DNA of 62,341 nucleotides, from the NCBI GenBank assembly GCA_015232365.1, contig JADFZU010000010.1, forward strand, positions 1-62,341, written 5' to 3'. The notes below the pieces were generated by a model. The model did not search any database. It was not told the DNA's origin and was given only the letters and a program-made list of their open reading frames with translations. The DNA comes from Magnetococcales bacterium (lineage in GTDB: Bacteria; Pseudomonadota; Magnetococcia; Magnetococcales; JADFYX01). Each line of letters starts with the position of its first letter. Positions within the stretch are counted from its first letter, which is position 1. Made by a program: the position numbers and the translations under genes. Positions 27,974-36,200 of this stretch are shown here, piece after piece.

Positions 27974-29167
27974 ATGCGTGTTACAAGCAATTTAATGTTC
28001 AGCAACGGAATGACAGCTCTGCAAGACAAGCAGCAGGAGTTGATGGCAGTCCAAGAGAAATCGCTTTCTGGTAATGAGATCAACCGTCCTTCAGATGATC
28101 CAACCAGCGTCTATCGGCACATGCTTTTTTCCGCCGATCTCTCTGGTGTTCAGAGCCTGATGCACACAACAGAGTTTGCATCACAGCGGATATCGTTAGC
28201 TGACGATCAGCTTGGACAGATGCATGAGCGGATGTTGGAAGCCCAAGAGTTGGTAATGAAGATGTCTGGCAGCTCAGTTGGCGGACAACCAGAAATTTTA
28301 AAAGCTGCATCAGAAGAGGCAGAGGCGATTTATCAGGAGCTGATGACCAATATCAATACAGAGCTGGATGAGGTGCCAATTTTTGGTGGTGGCCGGACCC
28401 GTTCTCCATATAACGCTGATATTGTCGATGCAACTGCTGTTCGGGTACAGGCTAATGGTGAAGGCAGTCTGTCCATGGCAAATACCAATATAAAAGCGAT
28501 TGTTGATGAGGAGAATAGCCTCTCTGATCTGCCTTTAAGTGTAAAAGTTTCATATCAATCCTCTGATGATGAGTATGAGGTTGATATCAACGGTATCAAA
28601 CAAGAGCCTAACGTAGTGGCAACTGGAAACCCTGCAACTCTAGATCTTGGTAACGGCCTGACTTTGGAGATGGGGGCAACACCTGAAAATGGAGATGTTT
28701 TCTACTTTGAAGTAGTTGCCGCATATCAAGGTGGTACAAAGGACCGGGAGGTGCAGGTTCTCAATGGCCGTACCCTGCCTGGAAACTCTACAGCAGAAGA
28801 GATCCTGGAAGGGAGCGGCAGTGCCGGACGGGGCGTTAATGTTCTCGGAGCAGTTGCTGCACTAAGAGGTGCGTTACTAAGAGGCGATACAACCGAGGTA
28901 GCGGTACAGTTGGACAGAATTCAAGAGGGTAGGGCACAGATCTCCGATCTTCAGGCCATATCCGGTATCAGGGTGACTCAGGTCAATGCAGTTAATGAGA
29001 CTTTGGCACTGAATGAGTCCTCAATAACAGAAATGAAGGCGACCAATGTGGAAGCCGATTTGGTAGAGGTATTGAGTAAGTTGGAGCAGACCTCACAGGC
29101 GATGCAGGTAATGACGATCACTGAGCGTCAGGTTCTGAATACATCTTTAATTGATTTTATTCGTTAG
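27974..29167 (+). CDS. flgL: Flagellar hook-associated protein 3 (FlgL)
   Basis: FlgL is the second hook-filament junction protein and a flagellin relative. Its N-terminus MRVTSNLMFSNGMTALQDKQ and NRPSDDPTSVYRHM match the family, and the C-terminal helix SKLEQTSQAMQVMTITERQV is the typical D0 partner. The 397 residues include a variable domain at about 150-290. It lies between flgK and fliW1 in the same operon, with 25 bases to the chosen fliW1 start. Confidence 0.93.
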   Translation: MRVTSNLMFSNGMTALQDKQQELMAVQEKSLSGNEINRPSDDPTSVYRHMLFSADLSGVQSLMHTTEFASQRISLADDQLGQMHERMLEAQELVMKMSGSSVGGQPEILKAASEEAEAIYQELMTNINTELDEVPIFGGGRTRSPYNADIVDATAVRVQANGEGSLSMANTNIKAIVDEENSLSDLPLSVKVSYQSSDDEYEVDINGIKQEPNVVATGNPATLDLGNGLTLEMGATPENGDVFYFEVVAAYQGGTKDREVQVLNGRTLPGNSTAEEILEGSGSAGRGVNVLGAVAALRGALLRGDTTEVAVQLDRIQEGRAQISDLQAISGIRVTQVNAVNETLALNESSITEMKATNVEADLVEVLSKLEQTSQAMQVMTITERQVLNTSLIDFIR

Positions 29168-29192
29168 TATTTTGATAGTGGAGAAAGTAGAT

Positions 29193-29735
29193 ATGGAAAT
29201 TCATGGAACCCGGTTTGGAGTCCTGGAATTTAATGAGGATGAGATTATTGTGATAGAAGATGGACTACTTGGTTTTCCATTGAGCAAAAATTTCCTCCTA
29301 TTTCCTTACGGTCAAGACTCCTCTTTTTTCTGGCTGCAGTCAGTTGATGAAGCTGAGATAGCTTTTATTGTAGTCAACCCCTTTGATTTCTTCTCTGATT
29401 TAGAGTTTGAAATTGATGATGCGGATGCCGAAGTATTGGATCTTGGCCGGAGTGAAGATGTAGAGACCTTCACCTTGGTTACTATTCCTGAGGGCCGCCC
29501 GGAGGAGATGAGAACCAACTTGGCAGGACCGGTGATTGTCAACACCATAAACCGCAAGGGCAAGCAGGTTCTTCTTAAAGGATTCTCACCACGCCAGCCA
29601 CTAATACCAGGTGAATTGCGTGCTAAGTATCTTCGAGAAACGATTGACAAAATTGGACAAAAAAAGCAGCAGCGTAGGAATCAGCGTCAAGATAAAAAGC
29701 GCTCGGCACCATTACAGGTTGCTACAGCTAGCTAA
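29193..29735 (+). CDS. fliW: Flagellar assembly factor FliW, copy 1
   Basis: FliW binds unexported flagellin and, when free, binds and blocks the RNA-binding repressor CsrA, so flagellin translation follows export. The family core is plain: EIHGTRFGVLEFNEDEI, GLLGFPLSK, FFWLQSVDE, AFIVVNPFDFF, MRTNLAGPVIVN. I start at ATG 29193 (180 residues) with GGAG upstream; the open frame to 29151 runs into flgL. The last 30 residues are strongly basic (KKQQRRNQRQDKKR), a tail missing in copy 2 at 32251. It precedes the long flagellin by 45 bases. No csrA gene is near. Confidence 0.92.
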   Translation: MEIHGTRFGVLEFNEDEIIVIEDGLLGFPLSKNFLLFPYGQDSSFFWLQSVDEAEIAFIVVNPFDFFSDLEFEIDDADAEVLDLGRSEDVETFTLVTIPEGRPEEMRTNLAGPVIVNTINRKGKQVLLKGFSPRQPLIPGELRAKYLRETIDKIGQKKQQRRNQRQDKKRSAPLQVATAS

Positions 29736-29780
29736 TTAACTATTCAGCACAACAAGAGAACAGTTTGAGAGGACTAAGTT

Positions 29781-31919
29781 ATGCCACTCTATATCAATAC
29801 TAATGTAGCCTCATTAAACGCCCAGAGGAATTTGCTTTCATCCTCCGGTGAACTTAATAAGGTTTTTGCCCGGTTGTCTTCAGGGCTACGTATCAACTCC
29901 GCTGGAGATGATGCAGCCGGTCTGGCCATTAGTAACCGGATGACTGCGCAGGTTCGTGGTTTGACCCAATCGATACGGAATGCAAATGACGGCATCTCAG
30001 TCTCTCAGGTTGGTGAAGGAGCATTGGACGAAACCAGTAATATGCTGCAACGGATCAATGAGCTTTCGGTTCAGGCGGCCAACGGAACCAACAGTGATTC
30101 AGACCGGGAAAACCTACAACAGGAGATCACCCAGCTTCTAGCTGAAATTGAGCGGATCGCCCAAGAGACAGAGTTTAACAACTGGGCGGTACTTGACGGT
30201 GAGACCGATCCGTTGGTTTTCCAGGTGGGTGCCCGTGAGGGGCAGACCATTACTGTAGAGCTTGCTGACGCAACAGCTAATACTCTGATGGCCCAGCCGC
30301 AACTGGCAGATCCAAACAGCACAGAGGGTATATATAACCCAAAAATTGACGGCTTGCGGATGACCGCTGCTGATACAATGTTGGAAGGCAGCAGACTGTT
30401 TAACTCAACTGCGGCAAAACTGATTCATGTTCTTGCCAACGCTACAGAGTCAGATAGCCAGATCGGAACATCTACCTCTGATAATGTTGCCAGCAACATG
30501 TTTACCATTTTGGGTGGTGATACAACTGATACACTTACAACAGCACTGGAGAGTGCCCTTGAATCTCCATCGCAGCTAATGCAGTCACTGATTGATCTTG
30601 GCGATCAACCAACTACACCAACTGTTGATAACATAACCGAAGAGATTATAGCTGAGGTTATGACCGGTTGGGATAGTAACGGAATTTCTGCGGCACAAAC
30701 TGCGGTAAAAGCAATTGTTGATGCTGGTATTAATGATGAAGACTCAGTATCTACCCTGGCTGCTGCAATTAAAGCGGCAACAATTACCTATGATGATGCT
30801 TTCGGTACTACACACACCAATGAAGCTATTGATATCAGTGAGACTGAAGCAGAGATGCTGGCTGCTGCTGCTTATGGTATGCAGGGTTTGACCTCTGACG
30901 GCTCTACCGGAATATCTGGTGGTGGATCTTTAGACAATGCAATAAGTGCTCTTGTCGGTGTTGAGACAATTATGTCCACCGATTCTGATGTTACCTCAGA
31001 GCAGGCACGGGTTATTGCTGCTGGAACTTATGCTGCAAAAAAGAGTTACTCAACATCAGAGAATGTCCCTTCTGACTATCAGGAGTTGGCAGGTGATTCT
31101 ACCGGTTTAATTGTCAAATCAAGTTCGGTTAGTACCGTGGTAGATGATGCCATTCAAGGTGCAACGATTGGTGGAGTCGTGATTCCGCCAAGGGTTGATG
31201 ATGTACCAGTTGGCAATATCATGGATGTGATCGAATCTTTTGATAAAACCATCAGTGAGAACAAAGAGATCGAAGAGATTGCCAAGGCAGCAGTTGCTGC
31301 TGATCAGAGTGGCAGGTTGACACTGGCTGAGGCAAAAATTATTGCCGCTGCCGGACTTGCGGCCTCCCAGCCTAGTGGTACGGTTGCCAAGGCTGCTACT
31401 GCAGCTAAAGAGATGTCTCTGGTTCTTAATGCCCGTGACGCAGCAGCGGCTGCGGCAGGTTATCCTGCTTCTGGTGAGTTGATTACGGTTCCAGACTGGA
31501 TGATTGATACAACAGGCTCCAACAGCTTTCCGCCTAATCCATTGATCGACGTTACCGGGGCATCAATTCCAAGTGATCCGACCCTGCCGTTCGATCCGCC
31601 TCAGACTGATGATACAAACCCGGCGTTGAATGGACAAGATGCTGCTGCCAGGATGATAACCACAACTTTACAAGCTCTGGACCGGGTCTCAAGCATTCGT
31701 GCTGAGTTAGGTTCGATTCAAAACCGTTTTGAAGCCAATATAAGCAACCTATCCAATGTGGTGGAGAATGTATCAGCTGCCAGATCAAGAATTCTTGATG
31801 CTGATATCGCCTTGGAGACTGCTAACTTAACTAGATTGGCTATTATGCAACAGGCCGGGACCGCTATTTTGGCCCAGGCCAACCAGCAACCTCAACTAGC
31901 CTTGCAGTTGTTAGGCTAA
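29781..31919 (+). CDS. fliC: Long flagellin (712 residues)
   Basis: Filament subunit. Residues 1-170 are a standard D0/D1 N-terminus (MPLYINTNVASLNAQRNLLS, RLSSGLRINSAGDDAAGLAI) and about 616-712 a standard C-terminus (NRFEANISNLSNVVENVSAA and the final ANQQPQLALQLLG). Between them lies an insertion of about 440 residues, rich in Ala, Thr, Ser and Asp, with several Ala-rich helical stretches (for example AAGLAASQPSGTVAKAATAA), unlike common beta-rich flagellin D2/D3 domains. The second flagellin (33077) has no insertion. This is the last gene of the first sigma-54 operon, paired with fliW1. Confidence 0.94.
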   Translation: MPLYINTNVASLNAQRNLLSSSGELNKVFARLSSGLRINSAGDDAAGLAISNRMTAQVRGLTQSIRNANDGISVSQVGEGALDETSNMLQRINELSVQAANGTNSDSDRENLQQEITQLLAEIERIAQETEFNNWAVLDGETDPLVFQVGAREGQTITVELADATANTLMAQPQLADPNSTEGIYNPKIDGLRMTAADTMLEGSRLFNSTAAKLIHVLANATESDSQIGTSTSDNVASNMFTILGGDTTDTLTTALESALESPSQLMQSLIDLGDQPTTPTVDNITEEIIAEVMTGWDSNGISAAQTAVKAIVDAGINDEDSVSTLAAAIKAATITYDDAFGTTHTNEAIDISETEAEMLAAAAYGMQGLTSDGSTGISGGGSLDNAISALVGVETIMSTDSDVTSEQARVIAAGTYAAKKSYSTSENVPSDYQELAGDSTGLIVKSSSVSTVVDDAIQGATIGGVVIPPRVDDVPVGNIMDVIESFDKTISENKEIEEIAKAAVAADQSGRLTLAEAKIIAAAGLAASQPSGTVAKAATAAKEMSLVLNARDAAAAAAGYPASGELITVPDWMIDTTGSNSFPPNPLIDVTGASIPSDPTLPFDPPQTDDTNPALNGQDAAARMITTTLQALDRVSSIRAELGSIQNRFEANISNLSNVVENVSAARSRILDADIALETANLTRLAIMQQAGTAILAQANQQPQLALQLLG

Positions 31920-31930
31920 GTAGGGGAATT

Positions 31931-31978
31931 CGTCGAAATTCCACTTCGAACCCTCCCGTCGAAGTGGAGTTTCTGACG
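31931..31978 (+). terminator. Long hairpin after the long flagellin gene
   Basis: CGTC-GAAATTCCACTTCGA (31931-31949) pairs with TCGAAGTGGAGTTTC-T-GACG (31959-31978) with one mismatch and one bulged T, giving a stem of about 19 bp and a 9-base loop. No T-run follows, so it may serve as a 3' mRNA stabiliser or as a factor-assisted stop between the two flagellar operons. The 331-base gap 31920-32250 otherwise contains only the second sigma-54 promoter. Confidence 0.6.
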
Positions 31979-32084
31979 GACCTGGTAGGGAAAAATTGCC
32001 AGTGGGAGGCAGATTTTACCAGTTTTTCAATATAGGGTTTGATCTGTAAGTAGTTAATTCTAGGTATATCAGGATTTTTAATTG

Positions 32085-32101
32085 TTGGCACACTCAATGC
32101 A
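32085..32101 (+). promoter_or_regulatory. Sigma-54 promoter of the fliW2-flagellin 2 operon
   Basis: TTGGCAC-ACTCAA-TGCA has GG at 32087-32088 and GC at 32099-32100 with ten bases between. It is nearly identical to the flgK promoter (26084-26100), including the following TTATT. The start of transcription would be near 32112, about 140 bases before fliW2, leaving a long leader. Confidence 0.8.
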
Positions 32102-32250
32102 TTATTGTCTGTAAAGCAAGTTAGTTTGTGTCAGAAGATTGGTTGATAAGAAGTTGAAATGGGCATCTCGTATTGTGGGCGTTACAAAAGCGTACTGGTA
32201 TGCGGGTATATGAAACAGATTTGTTTCTAACACAGTAATGGAGAATTATG

Positions 32251-32748
32251 ATGGAGGTTCAAAATACGAGGTTTGGCACGCTGCAGGTAGATGATGATGA
32301 GATTATCTCTTTGGATGGTGGATTAATGGGGTTTCCCATGAGCACCAAATACATCATGTTTCCATATGCAGAGGACTCCTCCTTCTTTTGGTTGCAGTCT
32401 ATGGAGGAGCCGGAAATCGCATTTATTGTTGTAAATCCATTTGATTTCTTTAGTGATTTGGTATTTGAAGTAAGTGACGAAGATGCAGCTAGTATCAGTT
32501 TGGAACGAGGTGAGGATGTGGAGATCTTCACACTGGTTACCATCCCCGACGGATCACCAGCGGAGATGAGAACCAACTTGGCCGGTCCGGTTGTCGTGAA
32601 TATTAATAATCGGCAAGGACGTCAAATTTTGGTTAAAGAGTTTTCCCCGAGGCAGGCTCTAATTCCAGATGAAATGAAGAACACTGTATTTCGGCACATA
32701 GATAAAAAAGTAGCTAAAATAAAACCACAGCAACAGATAGCTGTATAA
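32251..32748 (+). CDS. fliW: Flagellar assembly factor FliW, copy 2
   Basis: A second FliW, clearly paralogous to copy 1 over its whole core (NTRFGTLQVDDDEI, GGLMGFPMSTK, FFWLQSMEEPEIAFIVVNPF, MRTNLAGPVVVNINNRQG). Two adjacent ATGs at 32248 and 32251 are possible; GGAG at 32240-32243 favours 32251 (165 residues). It lacks the basic C-terminal tail of copy 1. It is first in the second sigma-54 operon and is followed after 38 bases by the mini-flagellin. As with copy 1, its known partners in other bacteria are flagellin and CsrA. Confidence 0.92.
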   Translation: MEVQNTRFGTLQVDDDEIISLDGGLMGFPMSTKYIMFPYAEDSSFFWLQSMEEPEIAFIVVNPFDFFSDLVFEVSDEDAASISLERGEDVEIFTLVTIPDGSPAEMRTNLAGPVVVNINNRQGRQILVKEFSPRQALIPDEMKNTVFRHIDKKVAKIKPQQQIAV

Positions 32749-32786
32749 TTTAGCTGCAGACAAAAACATTAAGAAAAGGGGGTTTT

Positions 32787-33002
32787 ATGCCACTATTAAT
32801 CAATGGAGAACATGTTTCTCAACCTGGATATGCTACTCCTGGTCACGCTCCAAAAAAGAGTTTTGGCCGGATTGTTTCTGGCATGAAAGTTACCAATGTA
32901 GAAGCAGATTCTGTAGGTATGAGTAAGTTTATGCAGAATATGTCATTAATGTTTAAGCAGGATCGAGTTAATAAATTTGGAGCCGAGGACGCGGTTCTTT
33001 AA
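32787..33002 (+). CDS. Mini-flagellin: free-standing flagellin N-terminus-like protein
   Basis: A 71-residue protein with a strong AAGGGGG ribosome site four bases before the ATG. It begins MPLLIN like the flagellins (MPLYIN). Its residues 26-44 FGRIVSGMKVTNVEADSVG align with FARLSSGLRVNSAKDDAAG of flagellin 2: seven identities in 19 plus I/L, M/L and K/R exchanges. The canonical DDAAGL is changed to ADSVGM and three residues are missing before this block. There is no C-terminal D0 helix, so it could not form a normal filament subunit. It lies between fliW2 and flagellin 2. It may be a decayed duplicate that stayed open, or a small flagellin mimic acting on FliW, FliS or export. No described function is known to me. 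Confidence 0.65.
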   Translation: MPLLINGEHVSQPGYATPGHAPKKSFGRIVSGMKVTNVEADSVGMSKFMQNMSLMFKQDRVNKFGAEDAVL

Positions 33003-33076
33003 TAAAATCACCCAGTATAACCAACAGAGTTTGGTAGAAGCTGGAGACCATTGCTCCCAAAGAAGGGGAATAAGCC

Positions 33077-33901
33077 ATGCCTTTGTATATTAATACCAAT
33101 GTTTCTTCACTAAATGCGCAACGCAATTTGATGAAGTCTTCCAATGAGTTAAGCACAACTTTTGCTAGATTGTCATCTGGACTTCGGGTTAACTCGGCAA
33201 AAGATGATGCTGCCGGACTTTCAATTTCAACCAGGATGACCTCCCAGATCAAAGGGTTGAATATGGCCATCAGGAATGCCAACGATGGTGTATCCATGGC
33301 CCAGGTTGCTGAGGGTGCTCTTGCTGAGACGACCAACGCTCTGCAACGGATTCGTGAGCTGGCTGTACAGTCTGCCAACGGAACCTTGGTTGATGATGAC
33401 CGTAAAGATGTTGATGAAGAGGTGCAACAGCTTCTCTTGGAGATTGAACGTATTGCTACCCAGACAGAGTTTAACACTATGTCTATGCTGGATGGTAACT
33501 TTAACGACATGCAGATCCAGACTGGTGCATTCTCAGGACAAGATATCACTTTCTCTATCGGAGGGATGACTACCTCAGCATCTCATTTGGCAGTTGGCAA
33601 CCTAAACGTTTCAACTGTGGCAAATGCCCAATCTACCATGATGCAAATTGATGTTGCACTGGGTAGTGTATCTGATTTGCGGGCTACCATGGGTGCTGTG
33701 CAGAACAGATTTGAAGCAGTTATTGCCAACCTCTCCAATGTGGTTGAGAACATGTCTGCTGCCCGTTCACGGATCATGGATGCCGATATTGCTCAAGAGA
33801 CAGCAAATCTGACTCGGAGTGCGATTTTGCAACAGGCTGGAACTGCTGTGTTGGCTCAAGCTAACCAACAGCCACAGTTGGCCTTGCAGCTTCTTGGTTA
33901 A
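33077..33901 (+). CDS. fliC: Short flagellin (274 residues)
   Basis: A minimal flagellin made only of D0 and D1. The N-terminus shows RLSSGLRVNSAKDDAAGLSI, the centre TQTEFNTMSMLDGNFNDM, and the C-terminus NRFEAVIANLSNVVENMSAA followed by ANQQPQLALQLLG, almost the same as in the long flagellin. A GAAGGGG ribosome site precedes the ATG. It is the main structural gene of the second sigma-54 operon. Together the two flagellins suggest a filament built from subunits of very different size. Confidence 0.96.
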   Translation: MPLYINTNVSSLNAQRNLMKSSNELSTTFARLSSGLRVNSAKDDAAGLSISTRMTSQIKGLNMAIRNANDGVSMAQVAEGALAETTNALQRIRELAVQSANGTLVDDDRKDVDEEVQQLLLEIERIATQTEFNTMSMLDGNFNDMQIQTGAFSGQDITFSIGGMTTSASHLAVGNLNVSTVANAQSTMMQIDVALGSVSDLRATMGAVQNRFEAVIANLSNVVENMSAARSRIMDADIAQETANLTRSAILQQAGTAVLAQANQQPQLALQLLG

Positions 33902-34012
33902 TACCAGGCTTAATGCTGTATGGAGTTGAGTGAGTAGTTTTATCAAACATTGTTGCCGCTGCTTTGCGATGGAATGTGTAGTGGGTAGCATAGAGCCCGA
34001 ATGGAGGTTGCT

Positions 34013-34294
34013 ATGACCGCAACTGTTGCGGGGGAAAGTTTTGACGGAATGGATTCTGGGTTTGATTATAGTGGTGACCTGGAGTTGCTGGAAGGTTTGG
34101 TCCACGAGGTCAATAACTCATTGGAGAGATTGGCTGAGATTAATCTGCAAGGAGGGGGCCAGGATAGTGCAAGAGAGTCCCAAGCAGGGGCGGAGAGTGG
34201 GCAGGTGGACAATGTGCTACGCTTCTTGCCCAAAGCCGATGTGGAGGATCTTGCCCAGCGTGTAAGTGCCATTGAGGGTCTACTCCTGAAGTGA
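34013..34294 (+). CDS. Small acidic protein between flagellin and fliD
   Basis: A 93-residue acidic protein, chosen from ATG 34013 because GGAGG lies five bases upstream; an ATG at 34001 has no ribosome site. It contains a helical stretch LELLEGLVHEVNNSLERLAE, a low-complexity Gly/Gln/Ser linker, and a C-terminal helix ADVEDLAQRVSAIEGLL. The position between flagellin and fliD is where flaG stands in many bacteria, but I see no FlaG sequence signature. The helix-linker-helix form would fit a small chaperone or filament-length factor. Not identified. Confidence 0.6.
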   Translation: MTATVAGESFDGMDSGFDYSGDLELLEGLVHEVNNSLERLAEINLQGGGQDSARESQAGAESGQVDNVLRFLPKADVEDLAQRVSAIEGLLLK

Positions 34295-34330
34295 GTAGTG
34301 GATCCAGGGGCAATTTAAAGGAGCAGGACA

Positions 34331-36145
34331 ATGGGTAGTAATTTTGCAGTTGGAGGGTTAGCGAGTGGATTGCCGTCTGATATAGTCGACCAGTTAATGG
34401 CGACTAAACAGCAGCGTCTTAAAGCTTATGAAAGGGATACAAACTTTTACTCCAACCAAAAAAGTGCTTTTGGTGATTTGCAGACCAAACTGTTGGCGCT
34501 CTCCAGTATATCAGAGACGCTACAGGATGAGACAGCATGGGCTCCTCACACAGCTACCAGTTCTAGTACTGATATAATTACAGTTGCTGCGGATAGTACT
34601 GCTGTTGCTGGTACTCATCAGGTAGAAATTTCTCAATTGGCGACTGGCAATACAGTGATATCTGCTGGTGGAGTAACAAGCTCTACTGACTCGATAGACA
34701 CTATAACTACCTTCTCATTTGACTATAATGGGCAAAATTATACCAATACAGATTTTGGTATCGCAAGTGGAGATACTTTAGCTGATATTGCTACAACCCT
34801 TAGCAGTTACGACTATAAAAACTCATCTGGTGAATCTGAAGATGGAATCAGTGCCAGTATTCTTTTTGACGGCACAAACTACCGGTTGGCTTTGGCTGCC
34901 AAGGATCAAGGGGCTTATGTTAGAAGCAGTACAGGCTCTACAACCACAAGCCGTATTGCCAATCTTGAAGTAACATTGGACTGGGCAACCAGTGGAAATG
35001 ACTGGGATACAGCTAAAACTACCCCCTCATCAGGGGTATCGTTTACAGGCTCCACCACAGCAACAGATACAATTACCTCTATTGCTGACGGTGTTTTTGA
35101 GTTTACCTATGACGGCGTGACATATGATCTGGATGCTGCTGACGATGTTGCAGGTACCAATGTCCAATTGAAAACATCAGATGGTAGTGCTCTGGTTGCT
35201 GGCACATCAACACTTGCTAATTTGGCAGAGGCTATAACATATACCGTACCAAATATGACCGCTAGTGTGGTTAACAACGGTACTACCAACTTTTTGGTAA
35301 TGGATGGCTCAAAAGCCTCGTCGCCAATCACTGGTATTACCACCGCAATGACTGTAGGTACCACTGCGATAAACACCTATTCGGCAGGGTTTTTTCAGAG
35401 TGACGAGGGTCAGGATGCGAAGTTAACCGTTGATGGTCTATCAAGTATCTATAGCTCTAGCAATGTTGTGGATGAGGTGTTGCCAGGTGTGGCAATGACC
35501 ATCCAGGCGGTTACAACAGCGGCTATTACTGTAACTGTTGCAGATGACCCCACTACCTTGAAAGAGACTTTGGGTACTTTCACAACAGCGTACAACGATG
35601 TAATCGATTTTATAAATGCCAATAAAGAGACGACTTTTGCCGGTTCAACCCTGGCTCGAAGTGTCATCTCCCAGATGCGGTCGGTACTAAATACCTCGAC
35701 CCACAAGGCTGATGCTAGTGGAGATATAATTACTCCCTATTCAATCTTAGCGGAGATGGGTCTTAGGACCAATCAGCAAACTGGTAAAATTAGCTTTGAC
35801 AGTACATCTTTAGACGACGCACTAGAGAATAGTTTTTCTGCTCTTACCAGTATTTTCACCAACACCCAGACCAAAGTTGGGACCGGTAATAACGCTGGTG
35901 TAGCTTACCGTTTTGAAGACCTGATTGACTCCATGACCGATAGTGTTAGCGGTTCACTTACAGGTCGAAGTGATGGATTGCAGGCCCGTATTGATAGTTT
36001 GGCAGACAGTATTGAGAGAGAGAACCGCCGTCTGGAGATTGTCCGGGAGAGGTTGACCAAAAAATTTGCCAGTTTAGAGCAGTTGGTAAATAGCATGAAC
36101 GCCTCTGGAAGTGCTCTTAGTAGTGCAATGGCTCAATTGCAATAG
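34331..36145 (+). CDS. fliD: Flagellar filament capping protein (FliD)
   Basis: FliD (HAP2) forms the cap under which flagellin folds at the filament tip. The N-terminal FliD motif VGGLASGLPSDIVDQLM is followed by a coiled-coil region (KQQRLKAYERDTNFYSNQKS). The central domains are Thr/Ser-rich, and the C-terminal domain shows TVDGLSSIYSSSNVVDEVLP and a final coiled coil (ERENRRLEIVRERLTKKFA). The 604 residues are longer than the E. coli protein but typical for several other proteobacteria. The ribosome site is AAAGGAG. Confidence 0.93.
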   Translation: MGSNFAVGGLASGLPSDIVDQLMATKQQRLKAYERDTNFYSNQKSAFGDLQTKLLALSSISETLQDETAWAPHTATSSSTDIITVAADSTAVAGTHQVEISQLATGNTVISAGGVTSSTDSIDTITTFSFDYNGQNYTNTDFGIASGDTLADIATTLSSYDYKNSSGESEDGISASILFDGTNYRLALAAKDQGAYVRSSTGSTTTSRIANLEVTLDWATSGNDWDTAKTTPSSGVSFTGSTTATDTITSIADGVFEFTYDGVTYDLDAADDVAGTNVQLKTSDGSALVAGTSTLANLAEAITYTVPNMTASVVNNGTTNFLVMDGSKASSPITGITTAMTVGTTAINTYSAGFFQSDEGQDAKLTVDGLSSIYSSSNVVDEVLPGVAMTIQAVTTAAITVTVADDPTTLKETLGTFTTAYNDVIDFINANKETTFAGSTLARSVISQMRSVLNTSTHKADASGDIITPYSILAEMGLRTNQQTGKISFDSTSLDDALENSFSALTSIFTNTQTKVGTGNNAGVAYRFEDLIDSMTDSVSGSLTGRSDGLQARIDSLADSIERENRRLEIVRERLTKKFASLEQLVNSMNASGSALSSAMAQLQ

Positions 36146-36200
36146 GTATTGTTTTATTTAATTGTTGGTATGTATGAACAATCAAAGAAAGGTAAAAGAG

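Noticed and set aside
32787-33002. Small gene after fliW2 as csrA
   Set aside because: csrA often follows fliW, but the protein lacks the MLILTRK start and GD.I.I pattern of CsrA and instead aligns with the flagellin N-terminus.
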